Assembly: GCA_963784645.1 (NCBI GenBank)
Contig: CAWARY010000011.1
Location: 186,001-250,000 of the forward strand
DNA length: 64,000 bases
Direction of reading: 5' to 3'
Origin: JBBRVW01 sp963784645
Lineage (GTDB): Bacteria > Actinomycetota > Actinomycetes > JACCUZ01
Position numbers and translations under genes: made by a program. A model generated the notes under the pieces. It ran no database searches, was not told the origin of the DNA, and saw only the letters and a program-made list of their open reading frames with translations. Positions 1 to 7,340 of this stretch are shown piece by piece (position 1 is the stretch's first letter; the number at the start of each line of letters is the position of its first letter).

Positions 1-722
1 GTGAGCCGGGCCGCGTGCAGCGGGACGTCCAGGTGGGTGCGCAGCCCCGGCCACGGCTGGGCCGCCAGGGTCGCCCAGGGCGTGAAGACGTCGTCGACCG
101 TGCGGACGACCGTGGCGTCCTGGGTCGGCCGCGCCGTCACCGGCGGCCGCGCGCGCCCGGCCCAGTAGCGGCTGGTCGCGTCGAGCGGCCCGTAGGTACC
201 GACCACCGTGACCTGGCTGCTCACCCCGCCGGCCGCCGGGTCTCCCGAGCGCACCGGAAGGAGGTCGCCGGTCCGGACGCCCAGCACCCCGGTGGCGCGG
301 ACGCTCACCAGGGCCTCACCCGCCGTGCGTGGGCAGCGGCCGTCGACGACGTCGAGGTGTGCGCAGACACCGGCGCGGCTGGTGAGCCGGGCCCGGGCGG
401 CGACCCCGGTCGGGCTGCGCAGCTCGACCTGGACGTCGGCGCCGCGCACCGCCGCGCCGAACTGCGGGGTCAGCTCGGGGCGGACCACCCGGAGCAGCTC
501 GCCGGGCGGCGTCGGGTCGTCGGAGTCGTCGGTGACGACCAGGGTGCTGCTGGTCGCCGGGGCGTCGGCGACGACGTTGCGCACGACGGACTGCTCGACC
601 GCGCGGGCGTACAGCGGGCCGAGCACTGCCGAGGCGGTGACCACGGCGGCGAGGACGACGACGAGCAGCGCCTGCCGGGGTCGGTGGCGCAGCGCGGCGA
701 CCGTCACCGACCCTGCCGCCAT
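1..722 (-). CDS. FtsX/MacB-type ABC transporter permease, N-terminal part (cut by window edge)
   Basis: The frame opens at ATG 722 and stays open to the left edge, giving 240 visible residues. GAGGAGG lies about 7 bases before the start. The N terminus is a short basic stretch (LRHRPRQALL) followed by one strong membrane helix (about residues 15-38) and then a long soluble, extracytoplasmic-looking domain. This is the layout of FtsX/LolC/MacB permeases, in which the first helix precedes a large periplasmic-type domain and three more helices come later. The later helices are outside the window, so the family call rests on architecture only. Its ATPase partner is presumably beyond the left edge. 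Confidence 0.6.
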   Translation of the reverse strand, partial: MAAGSVTVAALRHRPRQALLVVVLAAVVTASAVLGPLYARAVEQSVVRNVVADAPATSSTLVVTDDSDDPTPPGELLRVVRPELTPQFGAAVRGADVQVELRSPTGVAARARLTSRAGVCAHLDVVDGRCPRTAGEALVSVRATGVLGVRTGDLLPVRSGDPAAGGVSSQVTVVGTYGPLDATSRYWAGRARPPVTARPTQDATVVRTVDDVFTPWATLAAQPWPGLRTHLDVPLHAARL

Positions 723-881
723 CCGTGCGCCTCCTCGACCCCCGTGCGGACGCACCGGGGTCCGGGCGGTGAACGAGGCGCGGCCGGGGTGCCAGTGCCC
801 TGACACGCTGCCGTACCCACCTGGCCGCTGCCGAGAGCGGGGGCCTGATCGTGACGGAATCGTTGCGGCCCCCTACCACCA

Positions 882-941
882 CCCCGTGATCAGGAAGGGT
901 TGTCGGGGATAGAGCCCGGAGGATCCTTCATGATCACGGGG
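882..941. repeat. inverted repeat between the permease and WXG100 genes
   Basis: CCCCGTGATCA at 882-892 is repeated in perfect inverted form, TGATCACGGGG, at 931-941 with 38 bases between. The right arm lies just beyond the stop codon of the minus-strand WXG100 gene and may terminate it. It may also belong to the intergenic palindromes seen at 1348, 23367 and 28828. The rest of 723-949 holds no gene I can support. Confidence 0.55.
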
Positions 942-949
942 TCCGGGGA

Positions 950-1240
950 TCAGCCGCTGAACATGCCGGCGATCTTGCGCTCGGTCTCGTCGTAGCCCTG
1001 GCCGGCCTGCGAGAGCAGCTGGCTGATGCCGGCCAGCGCCTGCTGCAGACCGTTGGCGTTGCGGTTCCAGTCCTCGTACAGCGAGTGGAACCGCTCCTGC
1101 GCGGCGCCGCTCCAGGTGCCGCTGATCGGCAGCACCCGGCTGCGCAGGCCGCCCAGCTCGGACTCGATGGAGCCGGCCGTGCCGTTGACCTGCTGGGACA
1201 GCGAGAGCAGCTCGGCCGGGGTGACGCGGAACGCGGTCAT
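950..1240 (-). CDS. WXG100 (ESAT-6-like) family protein
   Basis: 96 residues, the usual WXG100 length, starting at ATG 1238-1240 behind AGGAGGT. The WxG signature is the TWSG turn near residue 43, flanked by two amphipathic helices; the C terminus (YDETERKIAGMF) carries the YxxxE-like export signal seen in many type VII substrates. Such proteins form helical-hairpin dimers and are secreted by type VII (ESX) systems. No second WXG100 gene and no EccA-E component lies next to it here, so it is an orphan in this window. The only ESX-flavoured gene in view is the EspI-like ATPase domain at 53975-56257. Confidence 0.9.
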   Translation of the reverse strand: MTAFRVTPAELLSLSQQVNGTAGSIESELGGLRSRVLPISGTWSGAAQERFHSLYEDWNRNANGLQQALAGISQLLSQAGQGYDETERKIAGMFSG

Positions 1241-1347
1241 GGGTGACCTCCTGGATGAGTACGTCGGGTGCAGACGAACCTACGGAGATCGCCGCGACCG
1301 GCCGCGCAGTTGTGCACAGGCCCCGATCACCTCGTCGTGCGTCGCTC

Positions 1348-1413
1348 GTTTGCGACCTCAGCCCCCGACATGCCGGACCTTTCCCCGGCGTGTCGGGGAG
1401 CCAGGTCGCAAAC
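1348..1413. repeat. nested intergenic palindrome
   Basis: GTTTGCGACCT (1348-1358) pairs with AGGTCGCAAAC (1403-1413). Inside it CCCCCGACATGCCGG (1362-1376) pairs almost perfectly with CCGGCGTGTCGGGG (1385-1398). It lies downstream of the minus-strand gene at 1480-1836 and could end that transcript, but its nested form resembles a dispersed REP-like element. Confidence 0.55.
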
Positions 1414-1479
1414 GGCGTTCTTGGCGGCGGGTGAGGGGGCGGCGGGAGCCGGGTGGCGGGGCTGGGCCGGTAGGACGGG

Positions 1480-1836
1480 TCAGCGGTCGAGGGCGCCGAC
1501 GGGGGCGACGACCACGCCGACCTCCTCGCACACCCAGTGCGGGTCCTCGCCGAGGTCGGGGGCCACCCGCAGCTCGTGCGGTGCCGGGTCGTCGTCGTCC
1601 GGGTCGTGCGTCGCCGTGCACAGCGGCCACCGGCCCACCTGCTCGAGCAGCGCCTCCTGTACGTCCTGGGCCACCAGGCAGGCGACGAACGGCGCGCCGT
1701 CGGGCCACTGGTCGACCCACCAGCGGCGCGCGGTGAGGACCTCGTCGACCACCGAGACGGTCGCGGCGTTGTCGAGCCCGCGGGCGGCGAGGTCGTGCAG
1801 CACCCGGGCCCGGGCCTGGAGCAGCGCGTCGGTCAC
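1480..1836 (-). CDS. hypothetical protein, 118 residues
   Basis: Starts at GTG 1834-1836 and is divergent from the DUF4031 gene. It is soluble and acidic, with a Trp-rich centre (ARRWWVDQWPDG) and an Asp-rich stretch (HDPDDDDPAP). There is no signal peptide, membrane helix or catalytic motif I recognise. Codon use is like its neighbours and the frame has strong third-position GC, so I take it as a real gene. I can assign no function. Confidence 0.65.
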   Translation of the reverse strand: MTDALLQARARVLHDLAARGLDNAATVSVVDEVLTARRWWVDQWPDGAPFVACLVAQDVQEALLEQVGRWPLCTATHDPDDDDPAPHELRVAPDLGEDPHWVCEEVGVVVAPVGALDR

Positions 1837-1868
1837 CCGCCCATTCTCCGCTGCGACAGGATCAGGGC

Positions 1869-2129
1869 ATGGCGATCCTCGTCGACACGCCCATCTGGCC
1901 GTTCCGCGGCCGGCTCTGGTGCCACCTCGTGAGCGACACGTCCTACGACGAGCTGCACGCCGTCGCCGAGGCGCTGGGGATCCCGCGGCGCGGCTTCCAG
2001 GGCGACCACTACGACCTGCCCGCCGAGCTGCGGGACGCGGCCATCGCGCTCGGCGCGCAGCCGGTGACCGGCCGCGAGCTCATCACCCGGCTGCGGGCCT
2101 CGGGCCTGCGCCGCCCGCACCGGCACTGA
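1869..2129 (+). CDS. DUF4031 domain protein
   Basis: 86 residues with the hallmark N terminus MAILVDTPIWPFRGRLWCHL and a central F-x-GDHYDLP segment, which fit the small DUF4031 family of actinobacteria. Function is unknown; the conserved His/Asp (GDHYD) and Arg residues suggest a nucleotide or metal site, but this is a guess. CAGGAT at 1857-1862 lies 6 bases before ATG and could be the -10 box of a leaderless transcript, since no Shine-Dalgarno sequence is seen. Confidence 0.8.
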   Translation: MAILVDTPIWPFRGRLWCHLVSDTSYDELHAVAEALGIPRRGFQGDHYDLPAELRDAAIALGAQPVTGRELITRLRASGLRRPHRH

Positions 2130-2177
2130 CCGGCGTTCGTCGGGGCCGACCTCCGGAGGCGCCCGCGGGTGCCGGGT

Positions 2178-2672
2178 TCAGCCCGACGGCGTCCCGAACG
2201 GCGGCGGCCCGAGGATCTCGATGCCGCCGCAGCGGTCGGCCGCCGCGCGCACCAGGTCGAAGTCGACCTCGCGCTCGGTCCCGGCCGTGAGCGGCACGCT
2301 GGCCGCCAGGTAGAAGTCCTGGCAGGTGCCGGGCGTGTGCAGGGTGAGGATGGTGGCGGTCGCCGACGTCACCAGGAACGCGTGCGGGACCCCCTGCGGT
2401 GCCAGCACGAGCGACCCGGTCCCGGCCCGGTGCTCGGTGCCGTCCAGGTGCACGAGGATCTCGCCGTCGACGACGTAGAGCGACTCGTCGGCGGGGTGCG
2501 TGTGCAGCGGGGTGCACTTGCCGCCGGTCATGACGTCGGAGAACAGCAGGTACGCGCCGCCGGTGTCCTCGGCCCGGGCCAGCCAGGTGTGCTCGCCGCC
2601 GCCGTGGAACCAGCGGCGCTCGGCCTCCTCGGGGCGGTGCACGAACGCGGTCGGGGTCGCGGTGACGGACAT
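2178..2672 (-). CDS. cupin domain protein
   Basis: 164 residues starting at ATG 2670-2672 behind GGAGG. One cupin_2 barrel is visible: motif 1 G-x5-HTHPADESLYVVDGE (around residue 55) has the His-x-His...Glu metal ligands, and motif 2 (LVLAPQGVPHAFLV) supplies the last His. The family covers metal-dependent dioxygenases, isomerases and ligand binders, so the substrate cannot be told. It is divergent from a TetR regulator and shares a 24-bp palindrome with it, so it is probably that regulator's target. Confidence 0.85.
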   Translation of the reverse strand: MSVTATPTAFVHRPEEAERRWFHGGGEHTWLARAEDTGGAYLLFSDVMTGGKCTPLHTHPADESLYVVDGEILVHLDGTEHRAGTGSLVLAPQGVPHAFLVTSATATILTLHTPGTCQDFYLAASVPLTAGTEREVDFDLVRAAADRCGGIEILGPPPFGTPSG

Positions 2673-2686
2673 GGAGCCTCCGAGGA

Positions 2687-2710
2687 TTCGTGGTACTGAA
2701 GTACCACGAA
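2687..2710. promoter_or_regulatory. probable TetR operator
   Basis: A perfect inverted repeat with 11-base arms, TTCGTGGTACT and AGTACCACGAA, separated by GA. It lies between the cupin start (2672) and the TetR start (2725), 14 bases from each, where bound protein would block both promoters. Size and symmetry suit a TetR dimer. Confidence 0.8.
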
Positions 2711-2724
2711 GACACTCCAGTACC

Positions 2725-3378
2725 GTGAACGTCGTGTCAACCCCCTACGTCGAGTCCGGCCGGGCGTCGCAGAAGCGGCGGACCCACGGCGCGCTGGTGA
2801 CGGCCACCCGGCAGCTGGTGGCCGACGGCCGCACGCCGACCGTCGAGCAGGCGGCCGAGGCGGCGGGCGTCTCGCGGACCACCGCCTACCGCTACTTCCC
2901 GGACCAGCGCTCGCTGCTGCTGGCGGCACACCCGGAGACGGGGACGACGAGCCTGCTCGGTGCCGACCCACCCGAGGCCGTGGCCGACCGGCTGGACGCC
3001 GTCATCACCCGGTTCACCCGGCTCATCGTCGACACCGAGGCCGCGCAGCGCACGATGCTCCGGGTGAGCCTCGAGCCGGGGCCACCCGACCGCGCACCGC
3101 TGCCGCTGCGCCAGGGCCGGGCGATCGGCTGGATCGCCGAGGCGCTGCAGCCGCTCGTGGACGAGCTCGGGGAGGCCGCCGTGCAGCGGCTGGTGCTGGC
3201 GATCCGGAGCGCGACCGGCATCGAGGCACTGGTGTGGCTCACGGACGTCGGCGGCCTGTCGCCGACCCAGGCGGCGGAGCTGATGCGGTGGTCCGCGCGG
3301 TCGATGCTCGAGGCGGCCCTGGCGGGTGACCCTCCTCGGGTCAGCGCCCGTCGCCGAGGTCGCGCAGCTCGGCGGTGA
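2725..3378 (+). CDS. TetR/AcrR family transcriptional regulator
   Basis: 217 residues from GTG 2725. This start places the HTH at residues 25-65 (VEQAAEAAGVSRTTAYRYFPDQRSLLLAA), the classic TetR recognition helix with T-T-A-Y-R-Y-F. The C-terminal ligand domain is all-helical and diverged, so the inducer is unknown. It is divergent from the cupin gene and very likely represses both through the 24-bp palindrome at 2687. The 3' end overlaps the convergent HD-hydrolase gene by 38 bases. Confidence 0.88.
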   Translation: MNVVSTPYVESGRASQKRRTHGALVTATRQLVADGRTPTVEQAAEAAGVSRTTAYRYFPDQRSLLLAAHPETGTTSLLGADPPEAVADRLDAVITRFTRLIVDTEAAQRTMLRVSLEPGPPDRAPLPLRQGRAIGWIAEALQPLVDELGEAAVQRLVLAIRSATGIEALVWLTDVGGLSPTQAAELMRWSARSMLEAALAGDPPRVSARRRGRAARR

Positions 3379-3982
3379 CGTTGGCGCGGGCGGCCCGCTC
3401 CCACGTCGCGTGGCCGTGCCCGGTGCGGAACAGCGCCCGCCGGTTGATCAGTCCCGCGAGGACCGCCGCCCGGCCGGCGGCGAACGCGGCGTCGTCCACG
3501 TGCGCGTACTCCCGGCGGACGCCCTCGACGTACGACGCGTAGCGCAGGCCGTCGGACGCGAGGATCGCGAGGTCGGCGTCGCACAGGACGGCGCCGTTCG
3601 CGTCGCCGGGCGCGACGTCGTGGGTCGCGGTGAGGCGCACCAGCCGCGCCGCCTCCGTGACCAGCGCGGGAGCGAGGTCCAGCCCGCTGAGCGACGTGGT
3701 CGCCAGCTCCGCGCTGCGCTCCTCGTTGTCTCCGGCGGTGGGGTCATAGACGGCGTCGTGGAACCACGCGGCCAACCGGACCGCGTCGGCGTCGGCGGCC
3801 TCCCGCTCGAGGACGCCGACCCGGGCCAGCACCTCGTCGAGGTGCGCCAGGTCGTGGTAGCCACGGTGCGGCTCGGCCCACCGGCCGAGCAGTGCTGCAC
3901 CCGCTCCCGCGACGTCGCCGCGTGCCCCGAGCCGGCGGCACAGCTCGAGCCAGTCGACGGCGAGGTGCCGCACCGGGGACAC
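3341..3982 (-). CDS. HD-superfamily metal-dependent phosphohydrolase-like protein
   Basis: 213 residues. Y-H-D-L-x-H (residue about 42) and WFHDAVYD (about 73) are the paired His/HD metal motifs of the predicted HD phosphohydrolase family (COG4339-like), and LCDADLAIL supplies a later Asp. Substrate unknown; homologues are cytosolic. The GTG start at 3982 lies one base after the TGA of the upstream helicase gene, so the two are probably co-translated. GTG 3973 is an alternative start. Confidence 0.75.
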   Translation of the reverse strand: MSPVRHLAVDWLELCRRLGARGDVAGAGAALLGRWAEPHRGYHDLAHLDEVLARVGVLEREAADADAVRLAAWFHDAVYDPTAGDNEERSAELATTSLSGLDLAPALVTEAARLVRLTATHDVAPGDANGAVLCDADLAILASDGLRYASYVEGVRREYAHVDDAAFAAGRAAVLAGLINRRALFRTGHGHATWERAARANVTAELRDLGDGR

Positions 3983-3983
3983 C

Positions 3984-6068
3984 TCAGGCCGCCAGCGCGT
4001 CGGGCAACGGTCGCGCGTGCACGATGGTCAGGCCGGTCACCGCGCGGGTGAGCACCACGTAGAGCCGGCGCAGCCCCTGCCAGGTGGAGGGCTCGCCGTC
4101 GACGATGGCGGCGGGCTCCACCACCACGACGTGGTCGTACTCCAGCCCCTTCGCGAGTGAGGCGGGCACCACCACGACACGGGCACCGGTGTCGTCGCGG
4201 CCCAGGACGTCGTGCGGCTGGGCCAGGGCGGCGGAGAAGGCGTCGACGTCGCGGTCGGCGACCACGACACCCACCGAGCCCGGCTCGCGGAGCACCCGGC
4301 GTACCTCAGCGGCGGCGGTGCCGACGACGTCGGCGGAGGCGACGACGTCGAGGCGGCCGTCGTTCTCCCGGACGGACTCCGGCGCACTGACACCGGGCGC
4401 GATGTGCGGGAGCAGCCGGGCGGCGAACTCGATCACGGCCGCCGGGACGCGGTAGCCGCGGGAGAGGACCTCGACGTGCGCGCCGGGCTTCCCGAGATGG
4501 ATCAGGGTCTGGTCCCAGTCGGTCGTCGCCCACGGGGTGGTGCCCTGCGCGATGTCGCCGAGCACGGTGGCGGCCGCGGTGGAGCAGCGCCGTCCCACCG
4601 CGCGCAGCTGCATCGGCGACAGGTCCTGCGCCTCGTCGAGCACCACATGGCCCAGGCTCGGCACCCGCTCGACGAGGTCGGCGGCCTCGTCGACCAGGAC
4701 CGCGTCGGCGAGCGACCACCGCGCGGATTTCGGCCCGCGCGCCGGCTTCGCCCACAGCAGTGCCGCCTGCTCGTCGGCGTCGAGGACGCCATCGGCGGCG
4801 CGCGCCAGCACGCCTGGGTCCGACAGCAGCGCCAGCACGACGCGGACCGGGTCGACGGTTGGCCACAGGACGTCGACCGCCTTGCGCACCGGAGAGCTAC
4901 GCGCCACCGAGTCCTGCACCCGGTCGTCGGGCGCCTCCCCCGCCGCCTCCATCTTGGTGAGCACCGCGTGTGCCAGCCGCTGCGCGAGCATCGCCCGCGC
5001 GGAGCCGTACCGGACGTCGCGGGTCCGCAGCTCGGCGACGATCTCGGCCAGCTCGTACGCAGGCACCCGCCACCGCCGCGACCCGGTCGTCAGCACTACC
5101 GGCTCGGTCGGCTCGGCCAGCCCGGCGTGCACGGCGCTCTCGAGCACCCTCGCCATCCGCGGGTCGCCCTTGAGGGTCGCCACCTCGGGGTCGTCCGTGC
5201 CGCGCAGCTCGACCCGGTCGCCGACCAGCTGGTCGAGGGTGAGCTGCCGGACATCGACCTCGCCGAGCGCCGGCAGGACCGCGGAGATGTAGCCGAGGAA
5301 CGCGGTGTTCGGCCCGACGACGAGGACGCCGCCGCGTCGCAGCCGGTCGCGGTGCGTGTAGAGCAGGTAGGCCGCGCGGTGCAGCCCGACCGCCGTCTTG
5401 CCGGTGCCGGGTGCGCCCTGCACGCAGATCGTCTCGGTGACGTCGGCGCGCACGATGACGTCCTGCTCCGGCTGGATCGTCGCGACGATGTCGCGCATCG
5501 GCCCCACGCGCGGCTTCTCGATCTCCGCGGCAACAATTCGACTGTTCCGGCTCGCCTCGGTCTTGTCGAGCAGGTGCTCGTCCTCGTAGGCCGTGATACG
5601 GCCACGGTCGAAGCCGAACCGCCGGCGCAGGCCCACGTGCATCGGCTCGGTGCGGGTCGCCCGGTAGAACGGCGTCGACACGTCGGCGCGCCAGTCGACG
5701 ACCACGGGGTCGCCGGCGTCGTCGTGCACGTGGCGGCGTCCGATGTAGAAGCGCTCGTCGCCGTGCTCGGAGGTCTCGGCGAGGTCGAGCCGGCCGAAGA
5801 ACAGCGGGGTCGCGGGGTCGTCGGTCAATGCCTGCACCCGCTTGTGCAGCGACGACGCGAGGTAGGCCTCGGAGACGGCGTCGCCGCCGTGCACGTCGAG
5901 GGCGAGGGTGGCGTCGCGCATCGCGGCCAGGTCGGCGCGGGCGGCCGCGAGGTAGGCCTGCTCGGAGACGAGCGCGGGGTCGGTGGTGGTGGGAGCGGGG
6001 GTGGTCGGGGTGGGGGTGGTCGGGGTGGGGGTGGTCGGCTCCGTCTCGGTGGGATGTCCTGCGGGCAC
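3984..6068 (-). CDS. HelD/HelR-type RNA polymerase-associated helicase
   Basis: About 694 residues. Superfamily 1 (UvrD-like) helicase motifs are present: Walker A GAPGTGKTAVG near residue 217, Walker B VVLDEAQDLS near 475, and C-terminal motif VI-like LYVVLTRA. The N terminus (SEQAYLAAARADLAAMRD, about 30-50) is the HelD coiled-coil arm, and FIGRR..DD.GDPVVVDWRAD is typical of HelD. Such proteins remove RNA polymerase from stalled complexes; actinobacterial HelR also protects it from rifamycins. A Pro/Thr repeat (PTTPTPTT) precedes the conserved part. The start is uncertain: GTG 6068 has GAGAGG upstream at long spacing, and GTG 6101 is also open. Confidence 0.85.
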   Translation of the reverse strand: MPAGHPTETEPTTPTPTTPTPTTPAPTTTDPALVSEQAYLAAARADLAAMRDATLALDVHGGDAVSEAYLASSLHKRVQALTDDPATPLFFGRLDLAETSEHGDERFYIGRRHVHDDAGDPVVVDWRADVSTPFYRATRTEPMHVGLRRRFGFDRGRITAYEDEHLLDKTEASRNSRIVAAEIEKPRVGPMRDIVATIQPEQDVIVRADVTETICVQGAPGTGKTAVGLHRAAYLLYTHRDRLRRGGVLVVGPNTAFLGYISAVLPALGEVDVRQLTLDQLVGDRVELRGTDDPEVATLKGDPRMARVLESAVHAGLAEPTEPVVLTTGSRRWRVPAYELAEIVAELRTRDVRYGSARAMLAQRLAHAVLTKMEAAGEAPDDRVQDSVARSSPVRKAVDVLWPTVDPVRVVLALLSDPGVLARAADGVLDADEQAALLWAKPARGPKSARWSLADAVLVDEAADLVERVPSLGHVVLDEAQDLSPMQLRAVGRRCSTAAATVLGDIAQGTTPWATTDWDQTLIHLGKPGAHVEVLSRGYRVPAAVIEFAARLLPHIAPGVSAPESVRENDGRLDVVASADVVGTAAAEVRRVLREPGSVGVVVADRDVDAFSAALAQPHDVLGRDDTGARVVVVPASLAKGLEYDHVVVVEPAAIVDGEPSTWQGLRRLYVVLTRAVTGLTIVHARPLPDALAA

Positions 6069-6307
6069 GCGGCAGCACGCCTCTCGTCTCGTCGGCAGCA
6101 CGCGGCGGCTGCCGAGGTCGTCGCTCGGCTCGTCGGGAAAGGGGGCGCAGCAGCGTACTGCCGATGGCTACGACTCGTGAACCCCGCTGCGCTACCGGCC
6201 TGCCGTCGGGCGACGGTCAGACCGGCTGGGGACGAGGGCGGTGGCTCGGCGGCTGCCGGGCCTCGAGCGAAGTGGACCGGGTAGGGACGCGCTTTCCACC
6301 CTCCGGC

Positions 6308-6543
6308 GGGGCCACTTCGGTGTGGGGGTGGCCGGACGAGCGAAGTGGCCCCGCTCGGCGGCTGCTTTCCGGTCCTCCAGCGGGGCCACTTCGGTGTGGG
6401 GGTGGCCGGACGAGCGAAGTGGCCGCGCTCCGCCGCTGCTTTCCGGTCCTCCAGCGGGGCCACTTCGGTGTGGGGGTGGCCGGACGAGCGAAGTGGCCCC
6501 GCTCGGCGGCTGCTTTCCGGTCCTCCAGCGGGGCCACTTGGCT
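6308..6543. repeat. tandem array of 74-bp units, each an internal palindrome
   Basis: GGGGCCACTT begins units at 6308, 6382, 6456 and 6530, exactly 74 bp apart, giving three full copies and a partial fourth. Within a unit AGCGGGGCCACTTCG is followed about 20 bases later by its perfect complement CGAAGTGGCCCCGCT, so each copy can form a 15-bp hairpin. Single degenerate copies of the GCGAAGTGG/GGGGCCACTT motif flank the array near 6268, 6637 and 6676. The stretch 6069-6742 holds no gene I can support. It separates the helicase promoter from the 3' end of the next minus-strand gene. Confidence 0.9.
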
Positions 6544-6742
6544 GTCATGGTGCGGGATGCGGCGGACGGCGGCCGGCTGACCACCGCCTCCGCCTGTCCT
6601 GGCCGCTCTGACCTGCACCGACGGCGGGCGCCAAGCAAAGTGGCCCGGGTTGGCAGCTGATGTCCGGCCGCGCAGCGGGGCCACTTCGCTCCGGTACACC
6701 GCCATCCGCCGGGTCACCGGTCGCCGAGCCGCACAGGAATGG

Positions 6743-7198
6743 TCAGGCGGCGGCGAGCAGGGCGCGGCGCAGCCGCGCCAGCCGGACGTGCAGCAGGGTC
6801 GGTGACGTCGCGGTGGTCGAGAAGACCAGCCGGGCGACGAGCAGCCGGGCGAGCGGGACCGAGCGGGCGTCCTCGAGCCCGGTGACCGGTGGCACGGCGG
6901 CGGCGGGCCCGAGGCCGGCGACGGCAGCCTCCAGGGTGGACATGGCCGCGGCCACCTCCTCGGCCGCGGCGACCGGTGTGTCGCGCACCGCCGAGCGCAG
7001 CGCGTCGGTCACCCGCCACCAGACCGGGAAGGGCACCGGGTCGTCGACGCTCTTGCGGACCAGCGCGCCGGCCACGACGTGCTCGGCCAGCCGTCCGGCG
7101 AGGTCGCTCCGGCCGTGGTCGTCCAGGTTCGGCGGCACGGTCGTGAGGCGGCCGTCGGCGGTGCGCTCGGTGCCCGGGTGGGTGGCGGTGGCGGTCAT
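6743..7198 (-). CDS. hypothetical protein, 151 residues
   Basis: ATG 7196-7198 follows GAGGAG by 5 bases. The protein is Ala/Val/Leu-rich and predicted mostly helical, with no signal peptide, no clear membrane helix and no known motif. A proline-flanked segment (VDDPVPFPVWWRVTDAL) is the most distinctive stretch. Codon bias fits a real gene. It is divergent from the acyl-CoA ligase gene, with 142 bases between them. Function unknown. Confidence 0.65.
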   Translation of the reverse strand: MTATATHPGTERTADGRLTTVPPNLDDHGRSDLAGRLAEHVVAGALVRKSVDDPVPFPVWWRVTDALRSAVRDTPVAAAEEVAAAMSTLEAAVAGLGPAAAVPPVTGLEDARSVPLARLLVARLVFSTTATSPTLLHVRLARLRRALLAAA

Positions 7199-7340
7199 GG
7201 CTGCTCCTCGGTGGAGGTCGGGAGGGGTGCGACGTCCCGACAGTCCAGCCGTCCCCTGTGAGGGGCCTGTGGGCGGTCTGCGGGTCCGCTGCGAGGCGGC
7301 CCGCACGGAGCTCTGGTGGCCCGGCCCCGGGAGAGGGACG

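Noticed and set aside
15..912. Plus-strand frames at 15-803 and 208-912
   Set aside because: They mirror the FtsX-like permease running off the left edge on the minus strand, which has a ribosome binding site and a membrane helix.
4212..6284. A 690-codon open frame antisense to the HelD gene, and similar long antisense frames elsewhere (e.g. 8885-11239 minus, 30-33 kb plus)
   Set aside because: High-GC antisense shadows: no family motifs, skewed Arg/Gly/Pro composition, and a clear known gene on the other strand.
6308..6543. CRISPR array
   Set aside because: The 74-bp units are tandem and nearly identical throughout, with no unique spacers and no cas genes.
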